Source of the DNA: Streptococcus halotolerans | GTDB lineage: Bacteria > Bacillota > Bacilli > Lactobacillales > Streptococcaceae | Reading direction: 5' to 3' | DNA length: 64,000 nt | NCBI RefSeq assembly: GCF_001598035.1 | Contig: NZ_CP014835.1 | Span: 372,001 to 436,000 of the forward strand | Part shown: positions 34,611-43,709 of the stretch, in pieces | Position numbering within the stretch: the stretch's first letter is position 1 | Layout: each line of letters starts with the position of its first letter | The notes under the pieces: model-generated | The model's database searches: none | What the model was told of the DNA's origin: nothing | What the model saw: only the letters and a program-made list of their open reading frames with translations | Position numbers and translations under genes: made by a program

Positions 34611-35099
34611 ATGATTAGAAGAGCTGTTTTGGCAGATATTCCAAGGTTACAAGTGTTACTGGGTCAAATTTTAAGCGTACATCATGCTGTCAGACCAGAT
34701 ATATTTAAAGCAAGTGGTAGTAAATTTTCAGATCAAGCGCTCAAAGAACTCATGTTTAATGACCAGCGTCCCATTTTTGTTTATGAAGATGATAAGGGTG
34801 AGCTTTTAGGTCACTTATTTTTAATGATTCAAGAAGCGCAAGGGTCAGCTATGATGCCTAATAAAACACTTTTTATTGATGATCTTTGTGTTGATGAAGC
34901 TGCACGTGGTCAAAAAATAGGAGAGACACTGTACCAGTTTGCTTGTCGAAAAGCGTTTGAATGGGATTGCTACAATCTCACACTGAACGTTTGGAATGCT
35001 AATGCTGGTGCTGTTAACTTCTACGAACGTATGGGCATGACACCTCAAGAAATGAGAATGGAAACCATTATCCATCCTCACTTAGAAAATGAGCAATAG
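34611..35099 (+). CDS. GNAT-family N-acetyltransferase
   Basis: The 162-residue protein has the GNAT fold: N-terminal IRRAVLADIPRLQVLL, central strand LFIDDLCVDEAARGQKIGETLY with the acetyl-CoA loop (ARGQKIG), and LNVWNANAGAVNFYERMGMTPQEMRME. It should acetylate an amine from acetyl-CoA; the substrate is unknown. It has its own upstream terminator and a GGGAGG site, and is followed after 2 bases by the lipase-like gene, so the two form an operon. Confidence 0.9.
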   Translation: MIRRAVLADIPRLQVLLGQILSVHHAVRPDIFKASGSKFSDQALKELMFNDQRPIFVYEDDKGELLGHLFLMIQEAQGSAMMPNKTLFIDDLCVDEAARGQKIGETLYQFACRKAFEWDCYNLTLNVWNANAGAVNFYERMGMTPQEMRMETIIHPHLENEQ

Positions 35100-35101
35100 C
35101 A

Positions 35102-36256
35102 ATGAAAAATCTTTTAGATTATGTCGCCAATGTAGGTCAAACATTGTTTTCTGAAAAATCCCTGACCAGTTTAGATTTCGCCTTATTTAATGAATTGAGC
35201 TATCTGTCGATCTTCGAGTATTTGCCCAATGACTTGAAGTTAGCGGAATCCCTTGTCATTCATGATTTGGCTTTACTATTTCAGCAGTATGATCAAGACA
35301 TTCAATTTACCTTTTTAAACACCAAGGAGCGTATCGATCTTTTGAAAATGGTTCTCGAGAGTAAGCGCTATCAACATGTGATGATTAATCATTATGTTAA
35401 TGATATTAATGCTGAGTTTGAACGCCAGTTTGCAGCTATGGTCTTCTCCATACCAGAAGAAAATACGCATCAGCTAGTTTTTCGTGGCACAGATGATAGT
35501 TTGATTGGTTGGAAGGAAGATTTTAAATTGACTTACATGCGAGAAATTCCAGCTCAACGTGCAGCATCTATTTATTTAAAGGAAATTCTTCCGACTTTGT
35601 CTGGTCAAGTGTTGGTTTCAGGGCACTCTAAAGGTGGTAATTTAGCCGTTTATGCAGCTGCGCATTTACCAATAGAACTGCAAGATAAGATTGCACTTAT
35701 TTACATGTATGATGCTCCTGGCTTTCGTCAAAACTTTTTACAATCACAAGGCTATCTAGCTATTAGGTCTAAGATTGTTGCCATGAAACCCTTCGAATCC
35801 GTAGTTGGTGTTATGTTGGAATCCGATAGAAAGCCAATAATTGTAGCTTCTAAGGATCGAGGCATGGGCCAACACCCTATGTTGAATTGGTCGATAGATG
35901 CGGACAAAAATGAATTTGAAACCGTCACACAATTATCTCCAATGAGCCGGAAACTTGAAAAGACATTTGCGATTTGGAATAAGAGTTTGTCTCATTATGA
36001 GCTGAAAAACTTATTTGACCTTCTGTTTGATCAATTGATTGCTAGTGGTGTTACCAGTCTTAATGATTTCTCTGCGAAGAAACCTCTAGGAGTAGCAAAA
36101 TATTTTGAGGTTTATCGAAGGCTATCGCCAAAACAGAAACGAGTATTTACTAGAGCACTTCATTTATTTATACAAGCTTATCGAAGCAATGCAGTGAACC
36201 CTCGAAAGGCTAACTTGACAAGTATGTTAACAAAATGGCAACGAGAGAGAGATTAA
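35102..36256 (+). CDS. DUF2974 (Mbeg1-like) alpha/beta hydrolase
   Basis: The 384-residue cytoplasmic protein has a lipase-like core: FRGTDDSLIGWKEDF (oxyanion region) and the nucleophile elbow VSGHSKGGNLAVYAAAHL (Ser about 179), with YDAPGFR after it. This is the DUF2974 family common in streptococci; no signal peptide is present. The substrate is unknown. It is coupled to the GNAT gene and ends at a convergent terminator shared with the DUF3278 gene. Confidence 0.87.
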   Translation: MKNLLDYVANVGQTLFSEKSLTSLDFALFNELSYLSIFEYLPNDLKLAESLVIHDLALLFQQYDQDIQFTFLNTKERIDLLKMVLESKRYQHVMINHYVNDINAEFERQFAAMVFSIPEENTHQLVFRGTDDSLIGWKEDFKLTYMREIPAQRAASIYLKEILPTLSGQVLVSGHSKGGNLAVYAAAHLPIELQDKIALIYMYDAPGFRQNFLQSQGYLAIRSKIVAMKPFESVVGVMLESDRKPIIVASKDRGMGQHPMLNWSIDADKNEFETVTQLSPMSRKLEKTFAIWNKSLSHYELKNLFDLLFDQLIASGVTSLNDFSAKKPLGVAKYFEVYRRLSPKQKRVFTRALHLFIQAYRSNAVNPRKANLTSMLTKWQRERD

Positions 36257-36295
36257 AAGGATTTGGAGTATGACCCCCAAATCCTTTTAATCTTT
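36255..36295. terminator. bidirectional terminator
   Basis: AAAAGGATTTGG (36255-36266) is complementary to CCAAATCCTTTT (36277-36288). T residues follow in the plus direction, and the stem overlaps the stop of the minus-strand gene. Confidence 0.8.
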
Positions 36296-36826
36296 TTCTT
36301 GACTAATACTGTAATAGGCCAGAGCAGTCATGAATCCAGCGAAGATAATACCACCAATAAGGGTTCCAATTAGTGCTCCAGGCTGAGTTACTAAGTCCCA
36401 CAAGGATTTCCCATTTTTCAAAGCAGTTAGACTATTTTGTATGAGCATGAAACCTGTAAATAAGATGCCAGACAAGATACCGCGTTTGATGGCTTTACGT
36501 CTTTCTTTATCAATATTCTCTTTTGGAACTTCAATCATACCACTGGTATCAATATCAGCCTTATCCGTTTTCATTTTAAGCGTAAGTGGAATGATAAATA
36601 CAGTCACTAAAATATTGATTCCCACATAAATCAGTCCTGAACAGTTGGGAAGAAAGTCGTTTATTGTTAGAAAAATCAGCGATGATAACAAGATGTAATA
36701 AGTTAGGATAAGATAGGCATGACCAGCTAGTCGATAAGCGATTTGCTGAACGTATTCATCAAACACACCGCTGATTCCAAAAAAGCGAGCAAATTGTTTT
36801 TCAAGTCGATTAGTTTTCTTTGACAT
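36287..36826 (-). CDS. DUF3278 membrane protein
   Basis: The 179-residue protein has four predicted helices (about 33-55, 62-82, 115-132, 148-170) and a hydrophilic central loop rich in Lys, Asp and Glu. Family members usually sit beside an XRE regulator, as here, and have no known function. The start follows GAAAGGAAAC. About 600 bp separate it from the regulator gene at 37633, a stretch that looks like a decayed second membrane gene. Confidence 0.75.
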   Translation of the reverse strand: MSKKTNRLEKQFARFFGISGVFDEYVQQIAYRLAGHAYLILTYYILLSSLIFLTINDFLPNCSGLIYVGINILVTVFIIPLTLKMKTDKADIDTSGMIEVPKENIDKERRKAIKRGILSGILFTGFMLIQNSLTALKNGKSLWDLVTQPGALIGTLIGGIIFAGFMTALAYYSISQEKD

Positions 36827-36859
36827 GATCGTTTCCTTTCAAGTGTACAACATAAATGA

Positions 36860-37400
36860 AGTGACTAGTGATTGAGTCAACATAAAACATAAAACAAAGT
36901 GAAGATAGCCAGGCCAAATGTCAATAGTGATTATTGGTATAGTCATGCTATCAAGCATTAAGTGCTATATAAGGTAAAAGGGCTGCGGCTGCTTTTAAAA
37001 CTTTTAAGGCAGGATAGGCATACTTGACAATCAAATGAGTTGAAACAAGAGAGGACTGATGACTTGTTTTAAGCCATAGTAACCGAGCCCATTAACAGAA
37101 CAGCATGAGTATGGAAAAAGATCAATGAATCAGTCTTTTTAGTCATAAAGCTATTCCCTTCCCAAAAGATGATTTCCAGTGGCTGTCCCATTATCAAGAG
37201 TCACACGGTGATAGAAAAAACTCGAATAATATTGCCCAAAGTTAGAAAAATAAAGAGAAGGTTAACTGAAAGTCGCTCGTTTTTTGCGGTCTCAGTAGAA
37301 AAATAATATTGAGAACCTACTAATGTTCCAAATCATGCCTTGTGTTTGGCTAGGATAGAACAATAGAGGAGAATGTCTAACAACATGAACTCTCTACTAA
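36860..37400 (-). pseudogene. decayed membrane-protein gene between DUF3278 and XRE genes
   Basis: Read on the minus strand, short hydrophobic pieces appear in changing frames, for example FQLTFSLFF, MTKKTDSLIFFHTHAVLLMG and YAYPALKVLKAAAALLPYIALNA, separated by stops. No full frame remains. Position inside a regulator/membrane pair suggests a former member of the same unit. Confidence 0.4.
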
Positions 37401-37417
37401 TGCATATGATTTTCTTT

Positions 37418-37633
37418 TCAAACGCTGTCCTTATTCTTTCTTTTACTTGGTTCCCAAAACAATGTGTTAAGGTCACTTTGGAGGGTTTCGGCAAGTCTAA
37501 TACAAAGGTCGAGCGAGGGATTATATTTATCGTTTTCAATCAAGTTGATCGTTTGTCTGGCTACTCCAATCGATTTGGCAAGGACCAGTTGTGAAATCCC
37601 CTGTTTAACACGAAATTCTCTGACACGATTCAT
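37418..37633 (-). CDS. XRE-family repressor
   Basis: The 71-residue protein is almost wholly a helix-turn-helix domain: MNRVREFRVKQGISQLVLAK, VARQTINLIENDKYNPSLDL, IRLAETLQSDLNTLFW. This is the short YozG/Cro-type repressor usually paired with DUF3278 or DUF3169 membrane proteins. ATG at 37633 follows AGAAAGGAT; longer starts are rejected. Its promoter, on the minus strand, carries two TGTCA-N8-TGACA operators, suggesting tight autorepression. Confidence 0.88.
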   Translation of the reverse strand: MNRVREFRVKQGISQLVLAKSIGVARQTINLIENDKYNPSLDLCIRLAETLQSDLNTLFWEPSKRKNKDSV

Positions 37634-37708
37634 GATAATCCTTTCTAGAATGAAATGTCCTGGTATATGTGATAGCATCAATAAAAAAACAAGACGTAGA
37701 GGGCTAAA

Positions 37709-37726
37709 TGTCAGATATATATGACA
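37709..37726. promoter_or_regulatory. candidate XRE operator 1
   Basis: Inverted repeat TGTCA-N8-TGACA just downstream of the -10 box (minus-strand TATAAC, 37732-37737) of the repressor promoter. Confidence 0.72.
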
Positions 37727-37731
37727 CTATC

Positions 37732-37759
37732 GTTATAGCAATAAGATGAAAAATGTCAA
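37732..37759 (-). promoter_or_regulatory. promoter of the XRE regulator unit
   Basis: On the minus strand TTGACA (37759-37754), a 16-base spacer and TATAAC (37737-37732). Confidence 0.75.
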
Positions 37760-37771
37760 TTATAGATGACA
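37754..37771. promoter_or_regulatory. candidate XRE operator 2
   Basis: Second TGTCA-N8-TGACA repeat, centre 45 bp from the first. One arm is part of the -35 TTGACA, so binding would block polymerase. Confidence 0.72.
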
Positions 37772-37825
37772 TAATTGTTAAAGTAAACTAAAAAACGATA
37801 CTAAGATCGTTTGTAGTAATATCTG

Positions 37826-38443
37826 TTACTTTTTGCCTAAAACCTTTTTCAAGGTAAAGAGAACATAGCCAACAAAAATATAAGCTAACAGGATAAAAAG
37901 AGTATTCTTACCAACTTGAGCCCAGCCATATTTGTTAATATTGATAAAAAAGTAAGCAAAGGGACTATCTTCAGCGCCAGGGATTGGCCATTTAAGGATT
38001 GTACCGTTAAAAAGCGCAAAGATAAAATAAGCTAATGGTGCAGCAGTCCACCAAAATGGATCATACCAACAATAACTATTTTTACGATCGATGAAAAACG
38101 TATCTGAAATAAAGCCAATAGGAACAAGGTAGTGAACAATTATATTTCTAACATTCCAAAATTCATCAGCCTCTACTAAAGGAGCCAGCATGAAATGGTA
38201 AACTAAAAAAGTAATCGTGATACTCATGGTGACAGCAGCCTTTAGCCTGAGTGTGTTACTGTCAGAAATCTTTCCTGACCTAATGTCCCTAAAAACCAGA
38301 TCAAAAAGAAATGAAAACACAAGGATGTTAGAGAGAACCGTGTAATAGAGCAACATTCCCCAGCCGTCTTCGCGAATTTGCATAGACACGCCAACTAGCC
38401 CAATAATGGCAAGGGATAAGCGATAGATAATAGTTTTTGACAT
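37826..38443 (-). CDS. Pr6Pr-type membrane protein
   Basis: The 205-residue protein has six evenly spaced hydrophobic helices and conserved-looking blocks MQIREDGWGMLLYYTVLSN, VHYLVPIGFISDTFFIDR and SYCWYDPFWWTAAPLAYF, as in the Pr6Pr family. Function is unknown. The ribosome site is AGAAAGGAT before the ATG. It is a single gene on the minus strand. Confidence 0.75.
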   Translation of the reverse strand: MSKTIIYRLSLAIIGLVGVSMQIREDGWGMLLYYTVLSNILVFSFLFDLVFRDIRSGKISDSNTLRLKAAVTMSITITFLVYHFMLAPLVEADEFWNVRNIIVHYLVPIGFISDTFFIDRKNSYCWYDPFWWTAAPLAYFIFALFNGTILKWPIPGAEDSPFAYFFININKYGWAQVGKNTLFILLAYIFVGYVLFTLKKVLGKK

Positions 38444-38512
38444 GGTAATCCTTTCTAGATTAAGAAGCTAGTCTACTAATGTGGAAAATGTTTCAAGCTA
38501 TTTTTAAAAAAT

Positions 38513-39466
38513 TTATCGCTTTCTCATATAATTGGTTAATGTTTCAAGCAATACTTGCGATTTTTGATATAATTGGTAGGAAAGAGAAGGTCCCTTAGTC
38601 TGCATGGCAGTTGCTAAAATAGTCTTCTCTTCAGAAGACAAAACACCAATAGATTGCCAATAATTCAGAATGTCCAGAGATAAATCATCCAGTCGCAAAT
38701 TTCGTCGATTTTTACGACGCCGGCACAAGGTTTGCAAAGTCTGGTAATTATCGGGGAGCAATGGTGCTTCCTCGTGTTTTTTAGCTTTTGGTAAATGCTT
38801 CGAAGTTTGTAACTCCAGGGCTTGACGTAGGCGTTCGTTTTCAGCTTGTAGCGCTTTTATTTGTTGCAAATAGTACTCGTTATCATTAGAAAACTGTGAG
38901 ATTGATTCAATAGATATTTCGGGGCGTTCTTCCTCAAGCAAGAATGGTTTGATATAATCGGTCCAAAGTTGGATGAGTTGGGCAAATTCTTCAGAGCTAT
39001 GGGCTTCTTTACGACCGCCTTTATAAATGAAATCTTTTAAACGTTTATAATCATTGAAAGCATGAAAGTTATTTTCAGGGCGTTCTCTAAAGACATCATT
39101 TTCTAAAAAGTAAGTGAGTAAAGGCCTCGAAAAATAGGTTTTGGTAAATTCTGGCAGTTGCTGATGACTTGCCAAGCGTTTGAGATGACCTAGTTTTTTG
39201 ACTTCTTTGGCTGGTAGATAGTCGGTTGCAGCGGTAAAATAGGTGATGCAGTTAGCACCGATATGAACTAATCGTTTGCCATTTTTAGCATTGATTAATT
39301 CATACCAATCTTTGATGCCTCTGGTTCCACATAAACAGCGGATAGAATCATCAATCTCATTATGGATTTTAGCGATGCTTTGCCATTCCTTGATTGCTGT
39401 TGGTAAATGCTTAGACACAGAATTCTCCAATATTTTGTCAGCTAGTGGTTGACGAATTTTTCCCAA
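38513..39466 (-). CDS. unknown protein with CxC...C zinc-knuckle-like N-terminus
   Basis: The 317-residue cytoplasmic protein is not recognised. Near residue 44 it has CLCGTRGIKDWYELINAKNG followed by HIGANCI, a possible metal-binding knuckle resembling small domains of phage proteins. About residues 205-230 (LQQIKALQAENERLRQALEL) form a short coiled coil. The C-terminal part is basic (RRRKNRRNLR) then helical. The gene stands alone, divergent from serB. A nucleic-acid role is possible but not shown. Confidence 0.7.
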   Translation of the reverse strand: MGKIRQPLADKILENSVSKHLPTAIKEWQSIAKIHNEIDDSIRCLCGTRGIKDWYELINAKNGKRLVHIGANCITYFTAATDYLPAKEVKKLGHLKRLASHQQLPEFTKTYFSRPLLTYFLENDVFRERPENNFHAFNDYKRLKDFIYKGGRKEAHSSEEFAQLIQLWTDYIKPFLLEEERPEISIESISQFSNDNEYYLQQIKALQAENERLRQALELQTSKHLPKAKKHEEAPLLPDNYQTLQTLCRRRKNRRNLRLDDLSLDILNYWQSIGVLSSEEKTILATAMQTKGPSLSYQLYQKSQVLLETLTNYMRKR

Positions 39467-39521
39467 AATAGACCTCCTTTTTTAGTAAAAATATTATAGC
39501 ATAATCTTGGTGAGATGGCTC

Positions 39522-39550
39522 TTGCTATTGTATGAGGGTTTCGGTACAAT
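39522..39550 (+). promoter_or_regulatory. promoter of serB
   Basis: TTGCTA (39522-39527), a 17-base spacer and TACAAT (39545-39550). Confidence 0.75.
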
Positions 39551-39574
39551 AAGTGAAACAAATGGAGGTGTGTC

Positions 39575-40219
39575 ATGAAAGAGGTTAAGGGGCTTTTAGT
39601 CATGGATGTTGATTCAACTCTAGTTCAAGAAGAAGTTATTGACTTATTGGGTGAAGAAGCAGGTGTCGGTGACAAGGTTGCTGATATTACCGAACGTGCT
39701 ATGCGTGGCCAATTGGATTTTAAAGAAGCACTGGCAGAACGTGTCGCTTTACTGAAGGGCTTGCCTGCGTCTATTTTTGATAGGGTTTATGGTAAGATTC
39801 ACTTTAATCAAGGGGCTAAGGAATTAGTTGACGAATTACATGCGCGTGGCTATAAGGTGGGGCTAGTATCAGGCGGCTTTCATGAGACTGTTGATCGACT
39901 AGCCAATGAACTAGGAATTGACTATGTCAAAGCGAATCGTTTAGAAGTTGTTGATGGCTATTTGACTGGAAAAACAGAAAGGGAGATTGTAACCAAAGAA
40001 ACCAAGGTTGCTAAACTGAAAGAATGGGCTGCAGAAAATCACCTTGATCTTTCTCAAACTCTTGCTATGGGAGATGGGGCAAATGATCTTCCGATGATTA
40101 AAAATGCTGGTATCGGAATTGCTTTCTGCGCCAAACCAATCGTAAGAAAAGAAGCCCCTTACCGCATAGACAAACCAGATTTGTATGAGGTGATTGGGAT
40201 TTTAAATGAAAAAGAATAA
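39575..40219 (+). CDS. serB: phosphoserine phosphatase
   Basis: The 214-residue HAD-family phosphatase gives serine from phosphoserine. Motif I is MDVDSTLVQEE (with DVDST where most have DFDST), motif II is GLVSGGFHE, and motif III is AMGDGANDLPMIKNAG. Length is typical for the core enzyme without an ACT domain. It follows GGAGG, has its own promoter and terminator, and is not next to serA or serC. Confidence 0.92.
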   Translation: MKEVKGLLVMDVDSTLVQEEVIDLLGEEAGVGDKVADITERAMRGQLDFKEALAERVALLKGLPASIFDRVYGKIHFNQGAKELVDELHARGYKVGLVSGGFHETVDRLANELGIDYVKANRLEVVDGYLTGKTEREIVTKETKVAKLKEWAAENHLDLSQTLAMGDGANDLPMIKNAGIGIAFCAKPIVRKEAPYRIDKPDLYEVIGILNEKE

Positions 40220-40226
40220 GAGTAAA

Positions 40227-40254
40227 AGACGTGCCAATGACGGCGCGTTTTTTA
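40227..40254 (+). terminator. terminator of serB
   Basis: ACGTGCC and GGCGCGT form a 7-bp stem with one wobble pair, followed by TTTTTT. Confidence 0.75.
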
Positions 40255-40722
40255 ATGATGTTTTCCTAAAACGCATCTTGCTCTGTTAGAGGCGACACGC
40301 TAGAGTCATCAATTAGACAGGTGATTCAGAATGTAGACCAACCTTCTCGGACAGAGTAGTCTCAAGGCATTGACCTTTACATTATTAACTAAAAAAGATT
40401 GAAAAAATTGCCTCAGATTTGTTGTTTCTTCAACCTCCACCGTTCTTTTGACGAATGGGTGCTTATCTCATCACTAAAATAAAAAGTACCGATTCGGTAC
40501 TCACTTTAGTCAAGTTGATGAAGGACTAGCCTTAGTTTGCCTTACTGTCTTGCTCCGGATGGTTCCAAAATCAAGGGCTTTTCTAGTCGCATAAGTTTTT
40601 GGAGTTAGCGTTATGTTGTTTCCAATTTCTGTTTTCTCCAGTGTAGAACACTTTATAAATACTGTCTAGATTAGTGTAACCGATTTATGATTTTTGGTGC
40701 TAAAGTGGTGCTAATGACAAAA
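40255..40722. other. intergenic stretch with element remnants next to guaA
   Basis: No gene. It holds a near-perfect palindrome AGTACCGATTCGGTACT (about 40486-40502) of the TetR-operator kind without a nearby TetR gene. It also holds a solo copy of the IS3 end (about 40638-40687, closely matching 20224-20268) and a tandem GGTGCTAA at 40696-40703 and 40707-40714 of the kind seen at integrase/attachment borders. The 3' end of guaA is a known island integration site. Confidence 0.5.
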
Positions 40723-40761
40723 GAAAAAGCCTCAGAAACATTGGTTTCATTGGCTTTTTTT
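40723..40761 (-). terminator. terminator of guaA
   Basis: AAAAAGCC...GAAAC pairs with GTTTC...GGCTTTTTT across a small internal loop. T runs on both strands make it potentially bidirectional. Confidence 0.7.
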
Positions 40762-40772
40762 ACTTATTATCT

Positions 40773-42335
40773 CTATTCCCACTCAACGGTTGCTGGTGGT
40801 TTGCTTGTGATGTCGTAGACGATGCGGTTAACGTGGTCTACTTCGTTAACAATGCGCGTTGAGACTTTCTTGAGAACGTCCCATGGGAGTTGCGCAAAAT
40901 CAGCTGTCATTCCATCAATCGAAGTAATAGCTCGGATAGCAATGGTGTAGTCGTAAGTACGGCCATCTCCCATCACACCGACAGAACGCACCCCTGTATT
41001 AACAGTGAAGTATTGCCATACGTCGCGGTCTAAGCCAGCTTTAGCGATTTCTTCACGGAGAATAGCATCTGACTCACGGACAGTCTCTAATTTTTCTTTG
41101 GTAATAGCTCCCATGACGCGGATAGCTAGTCCTGGTCCAGGGAATGGTTGACGCCAAACGATCTCATCAGGCATTCCAAGAGCAGTACCAAGCGCACGAA
41201 CTTCGTCTTTGAAGAGGGTGTTAAGTGGCTCAATCAATTGGAATTGCATATCTTCTGGCAGTCCACCAACATTGTGATGTGATTTAATCGTTTGAGCTGT
41301 TTCGGTACCTGATTCAATGATATCAGTGTAAAGGGTACCTTGAGCTAAGAAATCAACACCTTTTAGCTTGCTTGCTTCGTCATCAAAGACATAAACAAAT
41401 TCATTACCGATGATTTTGCGTTTTTTCTCTGGATCTTCGATACCTTCAAGCAGGTCTAGAAACCGTTTTGAAGCATCAACTCTGATGATATTAAGACCAA
41501 ATTTGCCACCGAGCATTTCCATCACTTGGTCGCCTTCGTTTTTACGAAGAAGTCCATGATCAACAAAGATACAGGTTAGCTGATCACCGATAGCACGTTG
41601 GAGAAGGACACCGACAACTGAGGAGTCTACCCCACCTGAAAGTCCCAACAAGACTTTACGATCACCAACGGTTTCACGGATTTTCTCAACTTCCATATCG
41701 ATGAAGTTATCCATTGACCAGTCACCTTTGGCACCACAGATGTTCATCGCAAAGTTACGGAGCATGTCGTTTCCGTATTCAGAATGACGAACCTCAGGAT
41801 GGAATTGGATACCGTAGATTTTCTTATCGGTGTTTTCCATGGCAGCGTAAGGGCAATCAACAGAGTCACCAACTAGGTGGAAACCTTGCGGAATTTCTGT
41901 AACGGCATCACCATGGCTCATTAACACAAGCTGTTGTTCGGGTGTGTTAGCAAAAAGTTCAGAAGTTGATTTTAAACGAAGGTAGGATTGGCCGTATTCA
42001 CGATTACCAGCATCACCAGCAGGAACGACTTTACCGCCCAATTTGTGAGTGATGAGTTGCATACCGTAACAGATACCAAGGATTGGGATTCCTAATTCGA
42101 AGATTTCTTCATCAATGCCAAAAGCATTATCAGCGTAAACGGAATTAGGACCACCAGATAGCACAATACCAATTGGGTTAATCTCACGGATTTCAGCAGC
42201 AGTGATTTTGTGACTCATTAGCTCTGAGAAGACCCCAAATTCACGAATACGACGTGCAATCAACTGGTTGTACTGGCTACCATAGTCAAGGACAATGATT
42301 TTTTGAACTTCATTCAAAAGTGAAACGTCAGTCAT
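40773..42335 (-). CDS. guaA: GMP synthase (glutamine-hydrolysing)
   Basis: The 520-residue enzyme converts XMP to GMP. The class I glutaminase domain has the nucleophile in GICYGMQL (Cys about 93), and [12 protein letters not shown] with the catalytic His; the ATP-pyrophosphatase domain has [10 protein letters not shown]. The dimerisation domain ends [19 protein letters not shown]. The ribosome site is AAGGAAG. It is divergent from the GntR regulator gene. Confidence 0.97.
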   Translation of the reverse strand: MTDVSLLNEVQKIIVLDYGSQYNQLIARRIREFGVFSELMSHKITAAEIREINPIGIVLSGGPNSVYADNAFGIDEEIFELGIPILGICYGMQLITHKLGGKVVPAGDAGNREYGQSYLRLKSTSELFANTPEQQLVLMSHGDAVTEIPQGFHLVGDSVDCPYAAMENTDKKIYGIQFHPEVRHSEYGNDMLRNFAMNICGAKGDWSMDNFIDMEVEKIRETVGDRKVLLGLSGGVDSSVVGVLLQRAIGDQLTCIFVDHGLLRKNEGDQVMEMLGGKFGLNIIRVDASKRFLDLLEGIEDPEKKRKIIGNEFVYVFDDEASKLKGVDFLAQGTLYTDIIESGTETAQTIKSHHNVGGLPEDMQFQLIEPLNTLFKDEVRALGTALGMPDEIVWRQPFPGPGLAIRVMGAITKEKLETVRESDAILREEIAKAGLDRDVWQYFTVNTGVRSVGVMGDGRTYDYTIAIRAITSIDGMTADFAQLPWDVLKKVSTRIVNEVDHVNRIVYDITSKPPATVEWE

Positions 42336-42554
42336 GATTACCTTCCTTTTTTTACGTCACTTGGACTTTAGTTAATTTATTCTAGCACAATTGCCTAAGA
42401 TTCGCATTAGCTTTCTTCAAAAAACAGAAGAAACCTTTCTTTAAAGATATCTTATTTTTTAGAAATTATGATAAACTATTGGTATAGATGTTTTAGTCAA
42501 TAAATTAATAAACTAAAAAGAAGAAACATTGAGAAACGATAGAGGAGTTGTGCC

Positions 42555-43253
42555 ATGATACCGGCTTACATAAGAATTCATGATAGTATCAAAAAGGGAA
42601 TTGATGAAGGAAAATGGAAAATTGGTCAACGACTTCCAAGCGAACGCGACCTTTCTGATCATTTTGAAGTGAGTCGGATGACATTGAGACAGGCTGTGAC
42701 GCTTTTGGTTGAAGAAGGTATCTTAGAGAGACGTGTGGGAAGCGGTACCTTTGTGGCTAGCAGTCGTGTGCAGGAGAAAATGCGAGGGACAACTAGTTTT
42801 ACTGAAATTATCAAGTCTCAAGGCAAAGTCCCCTCTACTAAATTGATTTCTTATAAGCGAAGTCATCCCAATGAACAAGAAGTAAGGCATTTAAATGTTA
42901 AACCACACTCTTATATCATTCGGATGGAAAGGATTCGTTATGCGGATCATATCCCAGTCTTGTTTGAAGTGACTAGTGTTCCTGAAAAATTGGTGAGGGA
43001 TTTTGATCAGACTGCTATCACAGAACATTTTTTTCAAACCATGACAGAAAATGGTTATGAGATTGCTAAAAGTCAACAGACCATTTCAGCTAAGACAGCA
43101 GATGATGAGGTGGCTTCTTATTTGGAAATAGCCCCTCACAGTGCTATTTTAGCCTTAACTCAGGTTTCTTATCTTATCGATGGACAGCCTTTTGAGTATG
43201 TTCGTAGCCAGTATGTTGGTGAGCGCTTTGAATTTTATTTAGAGAATAATTAG
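42555..43253 (+). CDS. GntR/HutC-family regulator
   Basis: The 232-residue repressor has an N-terminal winged helix (IRIHDSIKKGIDEGKWKIGQ, ERDLSDHFEVSRMTLRQAV, LERRVGSGTFVA) and a UTRA ligand domain (about 85-230, with SFTEIIKSQGKVPSTKL and PFEYVRSQYVGERFEFYL). UTRA proteins sense sugar phosphates or related small molecules; the ligand here is unknown. It follows GAGGAG and is divergent from guaA across a 219-bp gap. No metabolic operon follows it. Confidence 0.9.
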   Translation: MIPAYIRIHDSIKKGIDEGKWKIGQRLPSERDLSDHFEVSRMTLRQAVTLLVEEGILERRVGSGTFVASSRVQEKMRGTTSFTEIIKSQGKVPSTKLISYKRSHPNEQEVRHLNVKPHSYIIRMERIRYADHIPVLFEVTSVPEKLVRDFDQTAITEHFFQTMTENGYEIAKSQQTISAKTADDEVASYLEIAPHSAILALTQVSYLIDGQPFEYVRSQYVGERFEFYLENN

Positions 43254-43280
43254 CAGAATTTGGCTAATACATCTTAGAAG

Positions 43281-43311
43281 TTGGTCACTGATCTTCATTT
43301 TGTGGTAAAAT
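43281..43311 (+). promoter_or_regulatory. extended -10 promoter of ylxM
   Basis: TTGGTC (43281-43286), 19 bases, and extended -10 TGGTAAAAT with TAAAAT at 43306-43311. The ATG follows 7 bases later, the same geometry as at folC, which predicts a leaderless transcript. Confidence 0.6.
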
Positions 43312-43318
43312 AAACCTT

Positions 43319-43651
43319 ATGGAAATTGAAAAAACCAATCGCATGAATGCTCTCTTCGAATTCTACGCAGCCCTTTTAACGGACAAACAAATGAATTACA
43401 TAGAGCTGTATTATGCTGATGATTACAGTCTGGCAGAGATTGCAGAAGAGTTCGGTGTCAGCCGCCAAGCGGTCTATGATAATATCAAACGAACTGAAAA
43501 AGTTTTGGAAACTTATGAAATGAAGCTTCATATGTATTCCGATTACATTGTTCGAAATGAAATTTTTGATGAGATCACGACAAAATATGCTGATGATGAC
43601 TATTTACAAGAAAAGATTGCTATCCTGAGTAGCATAGATAATAGAGACTGA
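43319..43651 (+). CDS. ylxM: YlxM, putative SRP-associated helix-turn-helix protein
   Basis: The 110-residue protein has a sigma-70 region 4-like helix-turn-helix ([40 protein letters not shown]). It is encoded just before ffh in streptococci, lactococci and Bacillus and has been linked to SRP function. No ribosome site precedes the ATG; the -10 box is 7 bases away. ffh begins 58 bases after its stop, so both belong to one unit. Confidence 0.92.
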   Translation: MEIEKTNRMNALFEFYAALLTDKQMNYIELYYADDYSLAEIAEEFGVSRQAVYDNIKRTEKVLETYEMKLHMYSDYIVRNEIFDEITTKYADDDYLQEKIAILSSIDNRD

Positions 43652-43709
43652 TTTAGGTGTTTTTAAGCCTTATCATTTAAAATAATAAGTAAGGAAGAGG
43701 AAGACTAAC

